Shown here piece by piece: positions 1 through 10,358 of a DNA stretch of 64,000 nucleotides. The notes beneath the pieces are model-generated. The model did no database searches and had not been told where the DNA came from. It worked only from the letters and a program-made list of their open reading frames with translations. This DNA is from Clavibacter tessellarius (lineage in GTDB: Bacteria > Actinomycetota > Actinomycetes > Actinomycetales > Microbacteriaceae). Position 1 is the stretch's first letter. Each line of letters opens with the position of its first letter. The translations under genes and the position numbers were made by a program. The stretch is taken from positions 1-64,000 of the forward strand of contig NZ_LQXA01000005.1 of assembly GCF_001618005.1 (NCBI RefSeq). Reading direction: 5' to 3'.

Positions 1-1
1 C

Positions 2-517
2 TCCCCCTCCCCGTCCGGATCCGACGACGCCGCTCCCCGCGGACGCGCCCGCGTCCTCGCCCATGCCGCCCGCCTCGGGATCGACGTCGAAGTGGTCGAC
101 CGACCGGAGGCCTCCTCGCTCGAGGAGGCGGCCGCGGGCCTCGGCATCGATCCGTCGCACCTCGTGAAGTCGCTCGTCGTGAAGCGGCACGACGGCGCGC
201 TGCTCATCGCGCTCGTGCCGGGCGACCGGCAGATCAGCTGGGCGAAGCTGCGCGCTCTCGTCGGCGTCAACAAGCTCTCGATGCCGGCGCCCGAGGTCGC
301 GTTCCAGGCGACGGGCTACGAGCGCGGCACGATCACGCCCCTCGGCGCGGAGGGCGACCTGCCGGTGTACGCCGACGAGCGGATCCGCGGCCGCCGCATC
401 GGCATGGGCGCGGGCGAGCACGGCGTCTCGGCGCTCGTCGACGCGGATGCGCTGGTGACGGCGCTCGGCGCCACCCTCGGCGACATCACCGACGAGCTGA
501 CGATCCGCCGCCCCTGA
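2..517 (+). CDS. YbaK/EbsC-type aminoacyl-tRNA deacylase (5' end outside window)
   Basis: The frame is open from the first bases, so the true start is probably upstream of the window; a GTG at 92 would cut into the fold. The visible 171 codons match the YbaK/ProX deacylase family, which hydrolyses mischarged tRNA such as Cys-tRNAPro in the cytoplasm. Family-like stretches are PSHLVKSLVV (the lysine is the usual substrate-binding residue), ISWAKLRALVG and the C-terminal GMGAGEHGVSALVDADALV segment. It converges on glyS with a 51-base gap in which I see no clear terminator. The substrate (Cys, Ala or another mischarged residue) cannot be decided from sequence alone. Confidence 0.8.
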   Translation, partial: SPSPSGSDDAAPRGRARVLAHAARLGIDVEVVDRPEASSLEEAAAGLGIDPSHLVKSLVVKRHDGALLIALVPGDRQISWAKLRALVGVNKLSMPAPEVAFQATGYERGTITPLGAEGDLPVYADERIRGRRIGMGAGEHGVSALVDADALVTALGATLGDITDELTIRRP

Positions 518-568
518 TCCCGCGCGAGGCGGCATCGGGGACGGCGGACCGGTCGTGCACGGAGCGGG

Positions 569-1954
569 TCAGGCGCCGATGAGCTGCCCCGCGAGGTACC
601 CCATGAGGTCGTCGAGCGGAATGCGCTCCTGCGCCATGGTGTCGCGCTCGCGCACCGTGACCGCCTTGTCGTCGAGCGTGTCGAAGTCGACCGTGACGCA
701 GAACGGCGTGCCGATCTCGTCCTGGCGCCGGTAGCGGCGGCCGATGGCGCCCGCGTCGTCGAACTCGATGTTCCACACCTTGCGGAGCTCGGCGGCGAGC
801 TCGCGTGCCACGGGCGACAGGCGCTCGTTGCGCGACAGCGGCAGCACCGCGACCTTCACGGGCGCGAGCCGGCGGTCGAGGCGGAGGACCGTGCGCTTGT
901 CGACGCCGCCCTTCGCGTTCGGCGCCTCGTCCTCGTGGTACGCGTCCACCAGGAACGCCATCATCGACCGGGTGAGGCCGGCCGCGGGCTCGATGACGTA
1001 CGGGATCCAGCGCTCGTTCTTCGTCTGGTCGAAGTAGGAGAGGTCCTGGCCGGACGCCTCGGAGTGCGTGCGCAGGTCGTAGTCGGTGCGGTTCGCGATG
1101 CCCTCGAGCTCGCCCCACGCGCCGCCGGCGAAGCCGAAGCGGTACTCGATGTCGACCGTGCGCGTGGAGTAGTGCGAGAGCTTCTCGGCCGGGTGCTCGA
1201 AGAGGCGGAGGTTCTCGGGGTCGATGCCGAGGTCGGTGTACCAGGCGTAGCGCTGGTCGATCCAGTACTGGTGCCACTCGGCGTCGGTGCCGGGCTCGAC
1301 GAAGAACTCCATCTCCATCTGCTCGAACTCGCGCGTGCGGAAGATCCAGTTCTGCGGCGTGATCTCGTTGCGGAAGCTCTTGCCGATCTGGCCGATGCCG
1401 AACGGCGGCTTCTGCCGCGCCGCGCTCAGCACGTTCGCGAAGTTGACGAAGATGCCCTGCGCGGTCTCGGGACGGAGGTAGTGCATGCCCTCCTGGTTGT
1501 CGACGGGGCCGAGGAAGGTCTTGAGGAGGCCGGAGAAGTTCTGCGGCTCGGTCCAGGAGCCGGGCTGGCCGGTGTCCGGGTCCTTGATGTCGGCGAGGCC
1601 GTTGACGGGCGGGTGGCCGTGCTTCGCCTCGTACGCCTCGAGGAGGTGGTCGGCGCGGTAGCGCTTGTGCGTGTGCAGCGACTCCACGAGCGGGTCGCTG
1701 AAGACCTCGACGTGGCCGGACGCCTCCCACACTCGGCGCGGCAGGATGACCGAGGAGTCGAGGCCGACGACGTCGTCGCGGCCGTTGACCATGGTCTGCC
1801 ACCACTGGCGCTTGATGTTCTCCTTCAGCGCCACGCCGAGCGGCCCGTAGTCCCACGCGGAGCGCGAGCCGCCGTAGATCTCACCCGCCTGGAAGACGAA
1901 TCCGCGCCGCTTGGCGAGGTTGATGACGGGGTCGAGACGCGAGGGGGTTGCCAC
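569..1954 (-). CDS. glyS: glycine--tRNA ligase, single-chain type
   Basis: Charges tRNAGly with glycine in the cytoplasm. The 461 residues fit the short eukaryote-like homodimeric class II enzyme rather than the two-subunit form. Visible are the N-terminal [20 protein letters not shown] block, class II motif 2 around [19 protein letters not shown], motif 3 near [10 protein letters not shown], and an anticodon-binding domain after about residue 360. The GTG start is supported by AGGAG seven bases upstream. A TAGACT hexamer at 2046-2051 could be a -10 element giving a leader of about 85 bases. The start is separated from the next gene upstream by 108 bases without other recognisable features. 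Confidence 0.95.
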   Translation of the reverse strand: MATPSRLDPVINLAKRRGFVFQAGEIYGGSRSAWDYGPLGVALKENIKRQWWQTMVNGRDDVVGLDSSVILPRRVWEASGHVEVFSDPLVESLHTHKRYRADHLLEAYEAKHGHPPVNGLADIKDPDTGQPGSWTEPQNFSGLLKTFLGPVDNQEGMHYLRPETAQGIFVNFANVLSAARQKPPFGIGQIGKSFRNEITPQNWIFRTREFEQMEMEFFVEPGTDAEWHQYWIDQRYAWYTDLGIDPENLRLFEHPAEKLSHYSTRTVDIEYRFGFAGGAWGELEGIANRTDYDLRTHSEASGQDLSYFDQTKNERWIPYVIEPAAGLTRSMMAFLVDAYHEDEAPNAKGGVDKRTVLRLDRRLAPVKVAVLPLSRNERLSPVARELAAELRKVWNIEFDDAGAIGRRYRRQDEIGTPFCVTVDFDTLDDKAVTVRERDTMAQERIPLDDLMGYLAGQLIGA

Positions 1955-2062
1955 GATTGCTCCTAGGTGGGGCCGGACTGGGTGCCCGGTCGGCGGACGA
2001 CGACCGGTGGGCGGGCGCCGCGGGTCGCCGGGAAAGGCGGCCCCCAGTCTACGGGCGGGCGC

Positions 2063-3163
2063 TCAGTCCTCGTCGCCCGCGGTCCGGCGGTGGGCCAGCT
2101 CGACGATGCGGACGGTCTCGAGGGAGTCGCGCGGCTCGACGGGCACGGGTCCGCGTCCGCGCACGGCGTCGGCCATCGCGGCGTAGAAGTCGGCGTAGCG
2201 GCCGCGCTCGGTGGGGATCCGCTCGCCCGCGGGATCGCCCGCCGCCTCGACGAGCGTGCCCCACTCCGACTCGGGCGCCTCGCCGAAGCCGGCGTCGGTC
2301 GGCGACGCGCCCCGCTTGAGGAGCGGCTCCTGCGGGTCGAGCCCGTGCACGGCGTACGCGCCGGCGGTGCCGAGCACGCGGAAGCGCGGGCCCGCGAGGG
2401 CGGCGACTCGGCTGACGGTGATGTGCGACTGCACGCCCGACTCGTGCAGCAGCGAGTAGAAGGCGTCGTCGTCGCTAGCGGATCCGTCGCGCACCGTCGC
2501 GAGCTCGGAGGCGAAGTCGACGACCGGGCCGAAGAGCTGGAGCGCCTGGTCGATGAGGTGGCTGCCGAGGTCGTAGGAGATGCCGGCGGCGTCGGCCGGG
2601 GTCTCGCGGTCCTGCCAGCGGTCGCGGACCGGGCCGCCCCAGCGCTCGAAGGTCGACTCGAAGCGGTGCACGTCGCCGAGGCGCCCCGACTCGATGAGCG
2701 CGCGCACGGTGAGGAAGTCGCCGTCGAGGCGGCGGTTCTGGAAGACGGAGAAGGGCACGCCGAGCGCCTCGGCCCGCTCGATCAGCATGAGCGCCTCGTC
2801 GACGGTCGCGACGAACGGCTTGTCCATCACGACGGCGAGGTGCGCGTCGAGCGCCTGCATGCCCTGCTGCAGGTGCGCGGAGGCGGGCGACGCGATGACG
2901 ACCATGTCGAGCTCGGCCGAGCGCGCGAAGAGCTCGTCGGCCGAGGGGACGACGTCGACGCCCGGGTGGCGCTCCCGGACCTGCGCGGCGCGGTCGGGGT
3001 CGGAGGTGGACACCAGCGCGACGCGGTACTCCGGGCTCGCCTCGAGGAACGGCGCGTGGAAGACGCGGCCCGCGAGGCCGTAGCCGACGATCCCGACGCG
3101 GATGGGCGCCTCGGCGGCGGTGTCGGACGGGGCTGCGGCGGAGGCGGTGTCGGGTGTGCTCAC
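2063..3163 (-). CDS. Gfo/Idh/MocA family oxidoreductase
   Basis: Predicted NAD(P)-dependent sugar or cyclitol dehydrogenase of 366 residues. The N-terminal Rossmann fold carries GIVGYGLAGRVFHAP near residue 23. MVVIASPASAHLQQ follows, and then VVMDKPF, the usual EKP-type catalytic lysine motif in its D variant. The C-terminal half is the substrate-binding GFO_IDH_MocA_C domain, including SYDLGSHLIDQALQLFG. It resembles the YdgJ-like branch of the family. The substrate is unknown. The GTG start sits seven bases after a TAGCAT hexamer, so the mRNA may be leaderless. The gene follows uppS with 10 bases between them and may also be co-transcribed with it. Confidence 0.85.
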   Translation of the reverse strand: MSTPDTASAAAPSDTAAEAPIRVGIVGYGLAGRVFHAPFLEASPEYRVALVSTSDPDRAAQVRERHPGVDVVPSADELFARSAELDMVVIASPASAHLQQGMQALDAHLAVVMDKPFVATVDEALMLIERAEALGVPFSVFQNRRLDGDFLTVRALIESGRLGDVHRFESTFERWGGPVRDRWQDRETPADAAGISYDLGSHLIDQALQLFGPVVDFASELATVRDGSASDDDAFYSLLHESGVQSHITVSRVAALAGPRFRVLGTAGAYAVHGLDPQEPLLKRGASPTDAGFGEAPESEWGTLVEAAGDPAGERIPTERGRYADFYAAMADAVRGRGPVPVEPRDSLETVRIVELAHRRTAGDED

Positions 3164-3170
3164 CCGACCG

Positions 3171-3176
3171 ATGCTA
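3171..3176 (-). promoter_or_regulatory. candidate -10 of a leaderless promoter (oxidoreductase)
   Basis: Minus-strand TAGCAT ends seven bases before the GTG start at 3163. The TAG also forms the uppS stop codon. No convincing -35 is seen. Confidence 0.35.
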
Positions 3177-4040
3177 CTGAGCGTCCGGGTCCCGGTCGCC
3201 GTCCGTCGGGGCGTCGGGATCCTCGGCGGACCCCTCGTCGGCGTCGCCCGCGTGCGCGTCGATCGCCCCGCCGAAGCGCCGGTCGCGGTGCACGTAGCTC
3301 TCGACGGCGTCCCAGAGGTCCTTCCGCCGGAAGTCGGGCCAGAGCCGGTCGAGGAACACCATCTCGGCGTACGCCGACTGCCAGAGCAGGAAGTTGCTCG
3401 TGCGCTGCTCGCCGGAGCTGCGGATGAAGAGGTCGACGTCCGGCACGTCGGGCAGGTAGAGGTAGCGCTGGATCGTGCGCTCGTCGACGCGCGACGCCTT
3501 GAGGCGCCCGGCGTCCACGTCCTCGGCGATGCGCTTCACGGCGTCGCCGATCTCGGTGCGGCCGCCGTAGTTGATGCACATCGTGAGCGTCATCCCGGTG
3601 TTGTCCTTCGTCATCTCCTCGGCGACCCGTAGGTCGTCGATGACGCTGCGCCAGAGGCGGGGGCGGCGGCCGGCCCAGCGGATCCGCACGTTCCAGGCGT
3701 TCAGCTGGTCGCGGCGGCGGTGGATCACGTCGCGGTTGAAGCCCATGAGGAAGCGGACCTCCGCGGGCGAGCGCTTCCAGTTCTCGGTCGAGAACGCGTA
3801 CACGGACAGGTGCGTCGCGCCGAGCTGCACGGCGCCGGCGACGGTGTCGAACCACGCCTCCTCGCCCGCCTGGTGCCCGGCGGTGCGGGGCAGGCCGCGC
3901 TGGTTCGCCCAGCGGCCGTTGCCGTCCATCACGACCGCGATGTGCTGCGGCACGAGGTCGGCCGGGATCTCGGGCGGACGCTCCCCCGTCCAGTCGAGCG
4001 GCAGGTCGGTGCGGCCGGGGACCTCGGGGCGTCGGCTCAT
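3174..4040 (-). CDS. uppS: isoprenyl transferase (undecaprenyl/decaprenyl diphosphate synthase)
   Basis: Cis-prenyltransferase that adds isopentenyl units to make the polyprenyl-phosphate carrier for cell-wall synthesis. The 288-residue protein shows the family hallmarks: [18 protein letters not shown] (P-loop with catalytic Asp, near residue 40), [19 protein letters not shown], and [20 protein letters not shown] near residue 230 with the Arg/Glu residues for diphosphate and magnesium binding. An acidic tail of about 25 residues follows the fold. The ATG overlaps the recO stop codon (ATGA), so the two are translationally coupled. Chain length of the product cannot be read from sequence. Confidence 0.93.
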   Translation of the reverse strand: MSRRPEVPGRTDLPLDWTGERPPEIPADLVPQHIAVVMDGNGRWANQRGLPRTAGHQAGEEAWFDTVAGAVQLGATHLSVYAFSTENWKRSPAEVRFLMGFNRDVIHRRRDQLNAWNVRIRWAGRRPRLWRSVIDDLRVAEEMTKDNTGMTLTMCINYGGRTEIGDAVKRIAEDVDAGRLKASRVDERTIQRYLYLPDVPDVDLFIRSSGEQRTSNFLLWQSAYAEMVFLDRLWPDFRRKDLWDAVESYVHRDRRFGGAIDAHAGDADEGSAEDPDAPTDGDRDPDAQ

Positions 4041-4972
4041 GGGGTCGTCTCCTGTGCTCGGGATCGGTCGGCGGGGTCGGCGACGGCGGTCGCGTCGTCG
4101 GGGTCGGGGTCGGCGTCGCGCGGGGTGGCCCGGACGACGGACGCGGTCGCGGCGGCGAGGGCCGCGGCCGGATCCGGGTCGGCGCCGTCGAGGTCGGGTG
4201 CGTCGAGCGGCACGGGCTGCTCTGTGGGCGGGAGGAGCTGGCGGGCGTCGCTGCGGTCGACGAGGCCCAGCGAGCGGATCCCCCGGTCGAGGTGCCACTG
4301 CGCGTAGGCCGCGACCACACCGCTCGCGCGCGCCTGCGACCGGAGCGTCGCCGCCTCGGCGTGCCGCCAGTCGCCCGTGAGGAGCGCGGAGAGCAGGGCG
4401 AGGGTGTCGGGGTCGAGGCGCGGGGATCCGGGCGGGGCGGCGGCATCCGCGACCACGCCGCCGAGCTGCACGACGAACGCGGAGTGCGGGCCCGGCGCGC
4501 CCGTGACGGCGCAGTCCTGGAAGCTCGGCGCCCAGCCGGCCATCGAGAGGCTCCGCAGGAGGTACGAGTCGAGGGTCAGGCTCGCGCCGTGCTCGCGGCG
4601 GCTGAGCGATCGGAGCGCGCCGACGAGGAGCAGGTACTGCTGCAGCGAGCCCTCGTCCTCGGTGACGCGGTCGGCCGTCTCGACCATGGCGCTGGCGGCC
4701 GTGTAGCTGCCGTAGTCGGTCGCGATGAGGGCGCCGTAGGACGCGATGGACTCGGCCTGCGTGATGATGTCGAGCGTCCGGCCCTCGAAGAACTGGGCGT
4801 CGGCGACCATGAACGGCTCGAGCCGCGCGCCGAACTTGGACTGCGTGCGGCGCACGCCCTTCGCGACGGCCCGGATCTTGCCGTGCTGCCGGGAGAGCAT
4901 CGTGACGATCCGGTCCGCCTCGCCCAGCTTGTGGGTGCGCAGGACGACGATCTCGTCACGGTAGAGGGGCAC
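4037..4972 (-). CDS. recO: DNA repair protein RecO
   Basis: Recombination mediator that anneals DNA and helps load RecA with RecR. The 311-residue protein starts with the OB-fold segment [20 protein letters not shown] and [24 protein letters not shown], then a helical domain. Many RecO proteins bind zinc through four cysteines; here only Cys154 ([16 protein letters not shown]) remains, so the zinc site is lost. A C-terminal Asp/Pro/Ala-rich tail of about 50 residues is extra. The GTG start lies six bases after GATAAT, a near-consensus -10 box, suggesting a leaderless transcript that continues into uppS. Confidence 0.93.
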   Translation of the reverse strand: MPLYRDEIVVLRTHKLGEADRIVTMLSRQHGKIRAVAKGVRRTQSKFGARLEPFMVADAQFFEGRTLDIITQAESIASYGALIATDYGSYTAASAMVETADRVTEDEGSLQQYLLLVGALRSLSRREHGASLTLDSYLLRSLSMAGWAPSFQDCAVTGAPGPHSAFVVQLGGVVADAAAPPGSPRLDPDTLALLSALLTGDWRHAEAATLRSQARASGVVAAYAQWHLDRGIRSLGLVDRSDARQLLPPTEQPVPLDAPDLDGADPDPAAALAAATASVVRATPRDADPDPDDATAVADPADRSRAQETTP

Positions 4973-4978
4973 CCGTCG

Positions 4979-4984
4979 ATTATC
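4979..4984 (-). promoter_or_regulatory. candidate -10 of leaderless recO-uppS promoter
   Basis: Minus-strand GATAAT (5 of 6 match to TATAAT) ends six bases before the recO GTG at 4972. The spacing places transcription start at or next to the start codon. Confidence 0.45.
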
Positions 4985-5090
4985 CGCCCCGCGCCCCGGC
5001 TCCCCCTCCGCCGCCGCGCGGGTCCGTCCCGGTCCACCCGGCGTCGCGCGGCCGGGTACGGCACCCGCGCTGTGCTATCAAGGGGAGGCC

Positions 5091-5768
5091 ATGGATCCCG
5101 TCCCCCTCACCATCCCGCTGTGGGCGGACCTCCTGGCGGTCAGCATCGGCAGCCTCCAGGGCGCCATGTTCGCGGCCGGCTTCCGCGACCGGCGGCTCGA
5201 CCTGCTCGGGGTCGCCATCATCGGCACGGCCACGGGGCTCGGCGGCGGCCTCCTCCGCGACGTGTTCCTCAACGTCACGCCGGCCGCGCTCTCCAGCAAC
5301 TGGCTCATGCTCGTGGCCGTCGCCGCGGCGCTCGGCGGGATGCTGCTCGAGCGGATCTTCACCCGCCTCGACGTCGTCATCACCGTGCTCGACGCGCTCA
5401 CCATCGGCCTCTTCTGCGCCATCGGCACGTCGAAGGCCATGGCCGCCGGCGTCCCCGAGGTGCCCGCGGTCTTCATCGGCGTCGTCTCGGCCGTCGGCGG
5501 CTCGTTCGTGCGCGACCTGCTCCTCAACCTGCCCATCGCGATGATGCACGTGGGCTCGCTCTACGCGGTCGCCGCCGCCGTGGGCGCGGTCATCGTGGTG
5601 GGGCTGGCCGCGTTCGGGGTGCCCATGTGGGGCGCCGCCATCGTCTGCGTCGCCGTCACCGCGACCACGCGGCTCCTCGCGGTGCGCTTCGGCTGGAGCC
5701 TGCCGGAGCAGCGCGCGCTCAGCCGCCTGCGCTTCACGGCGCTGCGCCGCCCGCGTCCCCGCCGCTGA
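5091..5768 (+). CDS. TRIC/UPF0126 family membrane protein
   Basis: Integral membrane protein of 225 residues with about seven hydrophobic helices in two similar halves. Each half carries the family glycine/arginine signature: GLGGGLLRDVFLN near residue 50 and AVGGSFVRDLLLN near residue 135. Members are related to trimeric intracellular cation channels; YadS/YicG-type bacterial members have been linked to amino acid (glycine) transport. The substrate here is unknown. The ATG is preceded by AGGGGAGG. A TATCAA hexamer at 5076-5081 lies only nine bases ahead. It diverges from recO across 118 bases and ends against a strong bidirectional hairpin. Confidence 0.85.
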   Translation: MDPVPLTIPLWADLLAVSIGSLQGAMFAAGFRDRRLDLLGVAIIGTATGLGGGLLRDVFLNVTPAALSSNWLMLVAVAAALGGMLLERIFTRLDVVITVLDALTIGLFCAIGTSKAMAAGVPEVPAVFIGVVSAVGGSFVRDLLLNLPIAMMHVGSLYAVAAAVGAVIVVGLAAFGVPMWGAAIVCVAVTATTRLLAVRFGWSLPEQRALSRLRFTALRRPRPRR

Positions 5769-5815
5769 GGCGCCCGCGTCCCCGCAGCTGCGCCGCCCGC
5801 GGGACGCCCCCCGCG

Positions 5816-5855
5816 CACGATGACGGCCGGGCGTCGCCGCCCGGCCGTCATCGTG
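5816..5855. terminator. bidirectional stem-loop between TRIC gene and leuA
   Basis: Perfect 18-base arms (5816-5833 and 5838-5855) around a TCGC loop, placed between two convergent genes. There is no T-run on either side, as is common in GC-rich actinobacteria. Confidence 0.8.
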
Positions 5856-5870
5856 GTGGTGCCCCGCGGA

Positions 5871-7691
<1,821 letters not shown>

Positions 7692-7698
7692 GGCCGGA

Positions 7699-7743
7699 TC
7701 AGGCCTCGCCGCGGCGACTAAGGAGGAGGCGGCCGGACTGCAT
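7699..7743 (-). CDS. leucine leader peptide (14 aa)
   Basis: Short reading frame MQSGRLLLSRRGEA upstream of leuA, too short for normal gene calling. Three consecutive leucine codons (CTC CTC CTT) occupy codons 6-8. The stop codon is followed seven bases later by the arm of a hairpin covering the leuA ribosome site. The ATG lies six bases after TACCGT, so the mRNA probably begins at this ATG and the peptide is read without a ribosome site. Leader peptides with leucine runs before leuA are known in actinobacteria, which supports a role in leucine-dependent attenuation. The peptide itself probably has no other function. Confidence 0.7.
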   Translation of the reverse strand: MQSGRLLLSRRGEA

Positions 7744-7749
7744 GGGTCC

Positions 7750-7755
7750 ACGGTA
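7750..7755 (-). promoter_or_regulatory. candidate -10 for leader peptide and leuA
   Basis: Minus-strand TACCGT, six bases before the leader-peptide ATG; the same hexamer and spacing precede comEA. Confidence 0.45.
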
Positions 7756-7796
7756 CACCGGCGCCCAGGCGGTCCGCACCCGCGGCCGGGCGGCGC

Positions 7797-10358
7797 TCAT
7801 CGGGCGGAGCGGAGCACGCGCGTGAGGTCGCGCACCGACGTGGACGGCAGGTACGCCCGGGTGAGGGCGAGCCCGATGGTGGGCAGGGCGGTCGCGTCCG
7901 GGTACGCCATGATCAGCGGCACCAGCTCCGGCTGGAACTTGCGCTTGAACTCGAGCAGCGAGCGGAACCCGTAGACCGGCTCGAGCGAGTCGGCGAGGAA
8001 CTCGAGGATCCGCTCGACCGCGCTCTCCCGGCGCTCCTCCCCCGGCGCGTCCGACGCGGTGTCGGGCGACGCCGCCCGGGTCTGCGCGAGGGGCGCCGCG
8101 GAGAGGCTCATGAACTCGATGCCGTCCTCCTTCATGCGCATGGCGGAGCGGGCGATGAGGAACTCCATCACGCCGTTGATGCCGTCGGGCCGGCGGCGCA
8201 TGAAGTCGAGGGTCCAGCCGATCACCACGCCGTCGCGCCTGGTGGGCAGCCAGCTCGTCGCGGCCTGGACGCGGTCGTCGGCGTCGACCGCGAGCATGAG
8301 GCGCACCTGCGGGTCGCGCAGCTCCTCGACCCCGCCGAGCGTGAAGCCCATCTCGGGCAGCTCCTTCTCGGCGACCCACTCCTCGGACATCTGGTCGATC
8401 TGGCTGGCCCACGCCAGCGGCAGCTCGGCCCACGTCGTCCACTCGGCGCGGATGCCGGCCCGGTCGGCCCGGTTGATGGACGTGCGCACGTCCTGCCACT
8501 TCTTGCCCGTGGTCTGCCAGGTGCCCGGGCGCACGACCGTCTCCTCGGCGACGACCAGGGTCTCCCAGCCCATGTCGCGGAACAGCGGGGACATCGACGC
8601 GGGGACGCTGTAGAACACCGGCGTCCATCCGTTGTCGTCGGCGAAGCGCGCGAACTGGCCGAGGACGTCGCGGAGGGCCCGCTCGTCGTGGGCGGGCGCG
8701 CCGAGCGGCGCCGCCGTCGTGATGGCGACGCTGCCCACCACGCGGTAGGCGACGACCGTGGCTCCGTCCGCGGCGATCCAGTACGAGTTGCCGGGCCAGG
8801 TGGCCATGTGCGAGAGCGAGCCGATCGCGCCGCGCTGCAGCGCCGGGCGCACGAGCGACGCGGCCCGGGGAACGGCCTGGATGCGCACGTCCGCGATGGC
8901 CCGCAGGCTCGCGATGACCAGGATGATCCAGAACACCGGTCCGACGCCGCGGTAGACGATGTCGGTGATCGGGTCCGTGGGAAGGAAGTCGAGGGACTCG
9001 CCGCGGAGGAACGAGGCCGGGATGAAGCGGTCGGGTGCCTCGGCCAGCAGGTCGTTGAGGTCCACGGTCCGGGTGAAGGCGTCGGACAGCGCGAGGCCGA
9101 CCCCGACGAACAGCGCCATGAGGCCCGCGAGCGCGCCCGCGACCGTCAGGAGGAAGCGGCGGATGGCGGGGGCCGTGGAGAGGATGGTGAAGTGCCGCCG
9201 CATGAGCACCAGGACGATCGCGCTCCCGAGCGGCAGCAGCACGGACGCCGCGAGCGCGGCCACCGCCTCCGGATGCGCGGACGGGGACGCCGACAGGCGC
9301 GGCGAGACCATGTCGCGGTGCACGAGCATGCCGAAGGCGTACGCCGACAGCACGGCGAGGAGCCCGTTGACGGCGACGGCGAGCCACACCGCGAACCGGC
9401 GTCCGCGGGCGAGGCCGTAGGCGGCGACGAGGAGGGCGAGCAGCGGGGCGACGGACAGGAGGATCGGCCCGACCCCGCCGCCGATGCGCGCCAGCATGAT
9501 CTCCTGCAGGCAGTCGTGGGTGAAGTCGCTCGACAGGCAGCGCGTGGAGATGGCGTCGCCCGGCACGCGGTCGTCGACGAACAGGAGGGCGATGGGCGCG
9601 AGCGGGCCGTACCGGCTCCGCGACAGCAGCGCGATGGCGGGACCGGTGCCCAGGATTCCGACGACGGTGGCGAGGATCACGCGCACCTCGTGGTGGGAGC
9701 TGCGCTGCCAGCGCGCGCCGACGGCCGGGCGGTGGAGGAGCGCTCCGGCGACCCCGCCCGCGATGATCGCGAGCAGCCGGTAGAGGTCGGACGGCTGACC
9801 CGAGTAGAGCAGGAACACGAGCACCACGACCGCGAGGACCACGCGGATCCGGCGCCGCCACAGCACCCCGGCCCACGCGCTCGAGAGGGCGAGGACGCCG
9901 GCCACCGCCGTCAGCGGATCGGCCGTCGCGATGCCGCGGACGCCGTGCGACCACAGCTCGCCGTCGACGAGCCCCTGGGCCTGCACCGCGATGCCCAGGA
10001 GCGAGCCGACGGTGCCGGTGAGGAGGAACCCGAGGAGCGTCCGCCACCAGCCCATCAGCCGCTCGGCGGCGCCGACGAGCACGAGGACGGCGAGGAGGGA
10101 CACGACGAGCTCCACGGGCCCGTCCGTCAGGAAGGCCGCGGTCGCCGTGGTCCACCAGTGCCCGCGTTCGACGACCGCGACGTAGCCGGTCGCGAGGTCG
10201 TGGTGCACCGTGTGCGCCCACCGGTCCGACACGGCGGGGAGGATGCCCAGCAGCAGCACGACCACGGCGATGCCCGTGGTCGCGGGGAGGGTCAGGGTGC
10301 GCATCATCAGCGCGCGACCGGTGCCCGACAGGGTGAGGAGCGGAGGGCGCGGGCTCAT
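7797..10358 (-). CDS. MprF-like phosphatidylglycerol lysyltransferase (DUF2156)
   Basis: Large membrane protein of 853 residues. The N-terminal half (to about residue 500) has many hydrophobic helices with a rhomboid-like start (GHWWTTATAAFLTDGPVELV, AERLMGWWRTLLGFLLTGTVGS). The C-terminal third is a cytoplasmic GNAT-fold DUF2156 domain, with TTGKKWQDVRTSINRADRAG and EPVYGFRSLLEFKRKFQPE. Family members transfer lysine or another amino acid from aminoacyl-tRNA to phosphatidylglycerol, reducing surface charge and sensitivity to cationic peptides. The amino acid donor is not decidable here. The ATG overlaps the esterase stop (ATGA), so the two are coupled and may act on the same envelope. Confidence 0.82.
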   Translation of the reverse strand: MSPRPPLLTLSGTGRALMMRTLTLPATTGIAVVVLLLGILPAVSDRWAHTVHHDLATGYVAVVERGHWWTTATAAFLTDGPVELVVSLLAVLVLVGAAERLMGWWRTLLGFLLTGTVGSLLGIAVQAQGLVDGELWSHGVRGIATADPLTAVAGVLALSSAWAGVLWRRRIRVVLAVVVLVFLLYSGQPSDLYRLLAIIAGGVAGALLHRPAVGARWQRSSHHEVRVILATVVGILGTGPAIALLSRSRYGPLAPIALLFVDDRVPGDAISTRCLSSDFTHDCLQEIMLARIGGGVGPILLSVAPLLALLVAAYGLARGRRFAVWLAVAVNGLLAVLSAYAFGMLVHRDMVSPRLSASPSAHPEAVAALAASVLLPLGSAIVLVLMRRHFTILSTAPAIRRFLLTVAGALAGLMALFVGVGLALSDAFTRTVDLNDLLAEAPDRFIPASFLRGESLDFLPTDPITDIVYRGVGPVFWIILVIASLRAIADVRIQAVPRAASLVRPALQRGAIGSLSHMATWPGNSYWIAADGATVVAYRVVGSVAITTAAPLGAPAHDERALRDVLGQFARFADDNGWTPVFYSVPASMSPLFRDMGWETLVVAEETVVRPGTWQTTGKKWQDVRTSINRADRAGIRAEWTTWAELPLAWASQIDQMSEEWVAEKELPEMGFTLGGVEELRDPQVRLMLAVDADDRVQAATSWLPTRRDGVVIGWTLDFMRRRPDGINGVMEFLIARSAMRMKEDGIEFMSLSAAPLAQTRAASPDTASDAPGEERRESAVERILEFLADSLEPVYGFRSLLEFKRKFQPELVPLIMAYPDATALPTIGLALTRAYLPSTSVRDLTRVLRSAR

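Noticed and set aside
935-1966. 343-codon plus-strand open frame opposite glyS
   Set aside because: Antisense shadow of a well-conserved gene; long empty frames are expected at this GC content and the product is low-complexity.
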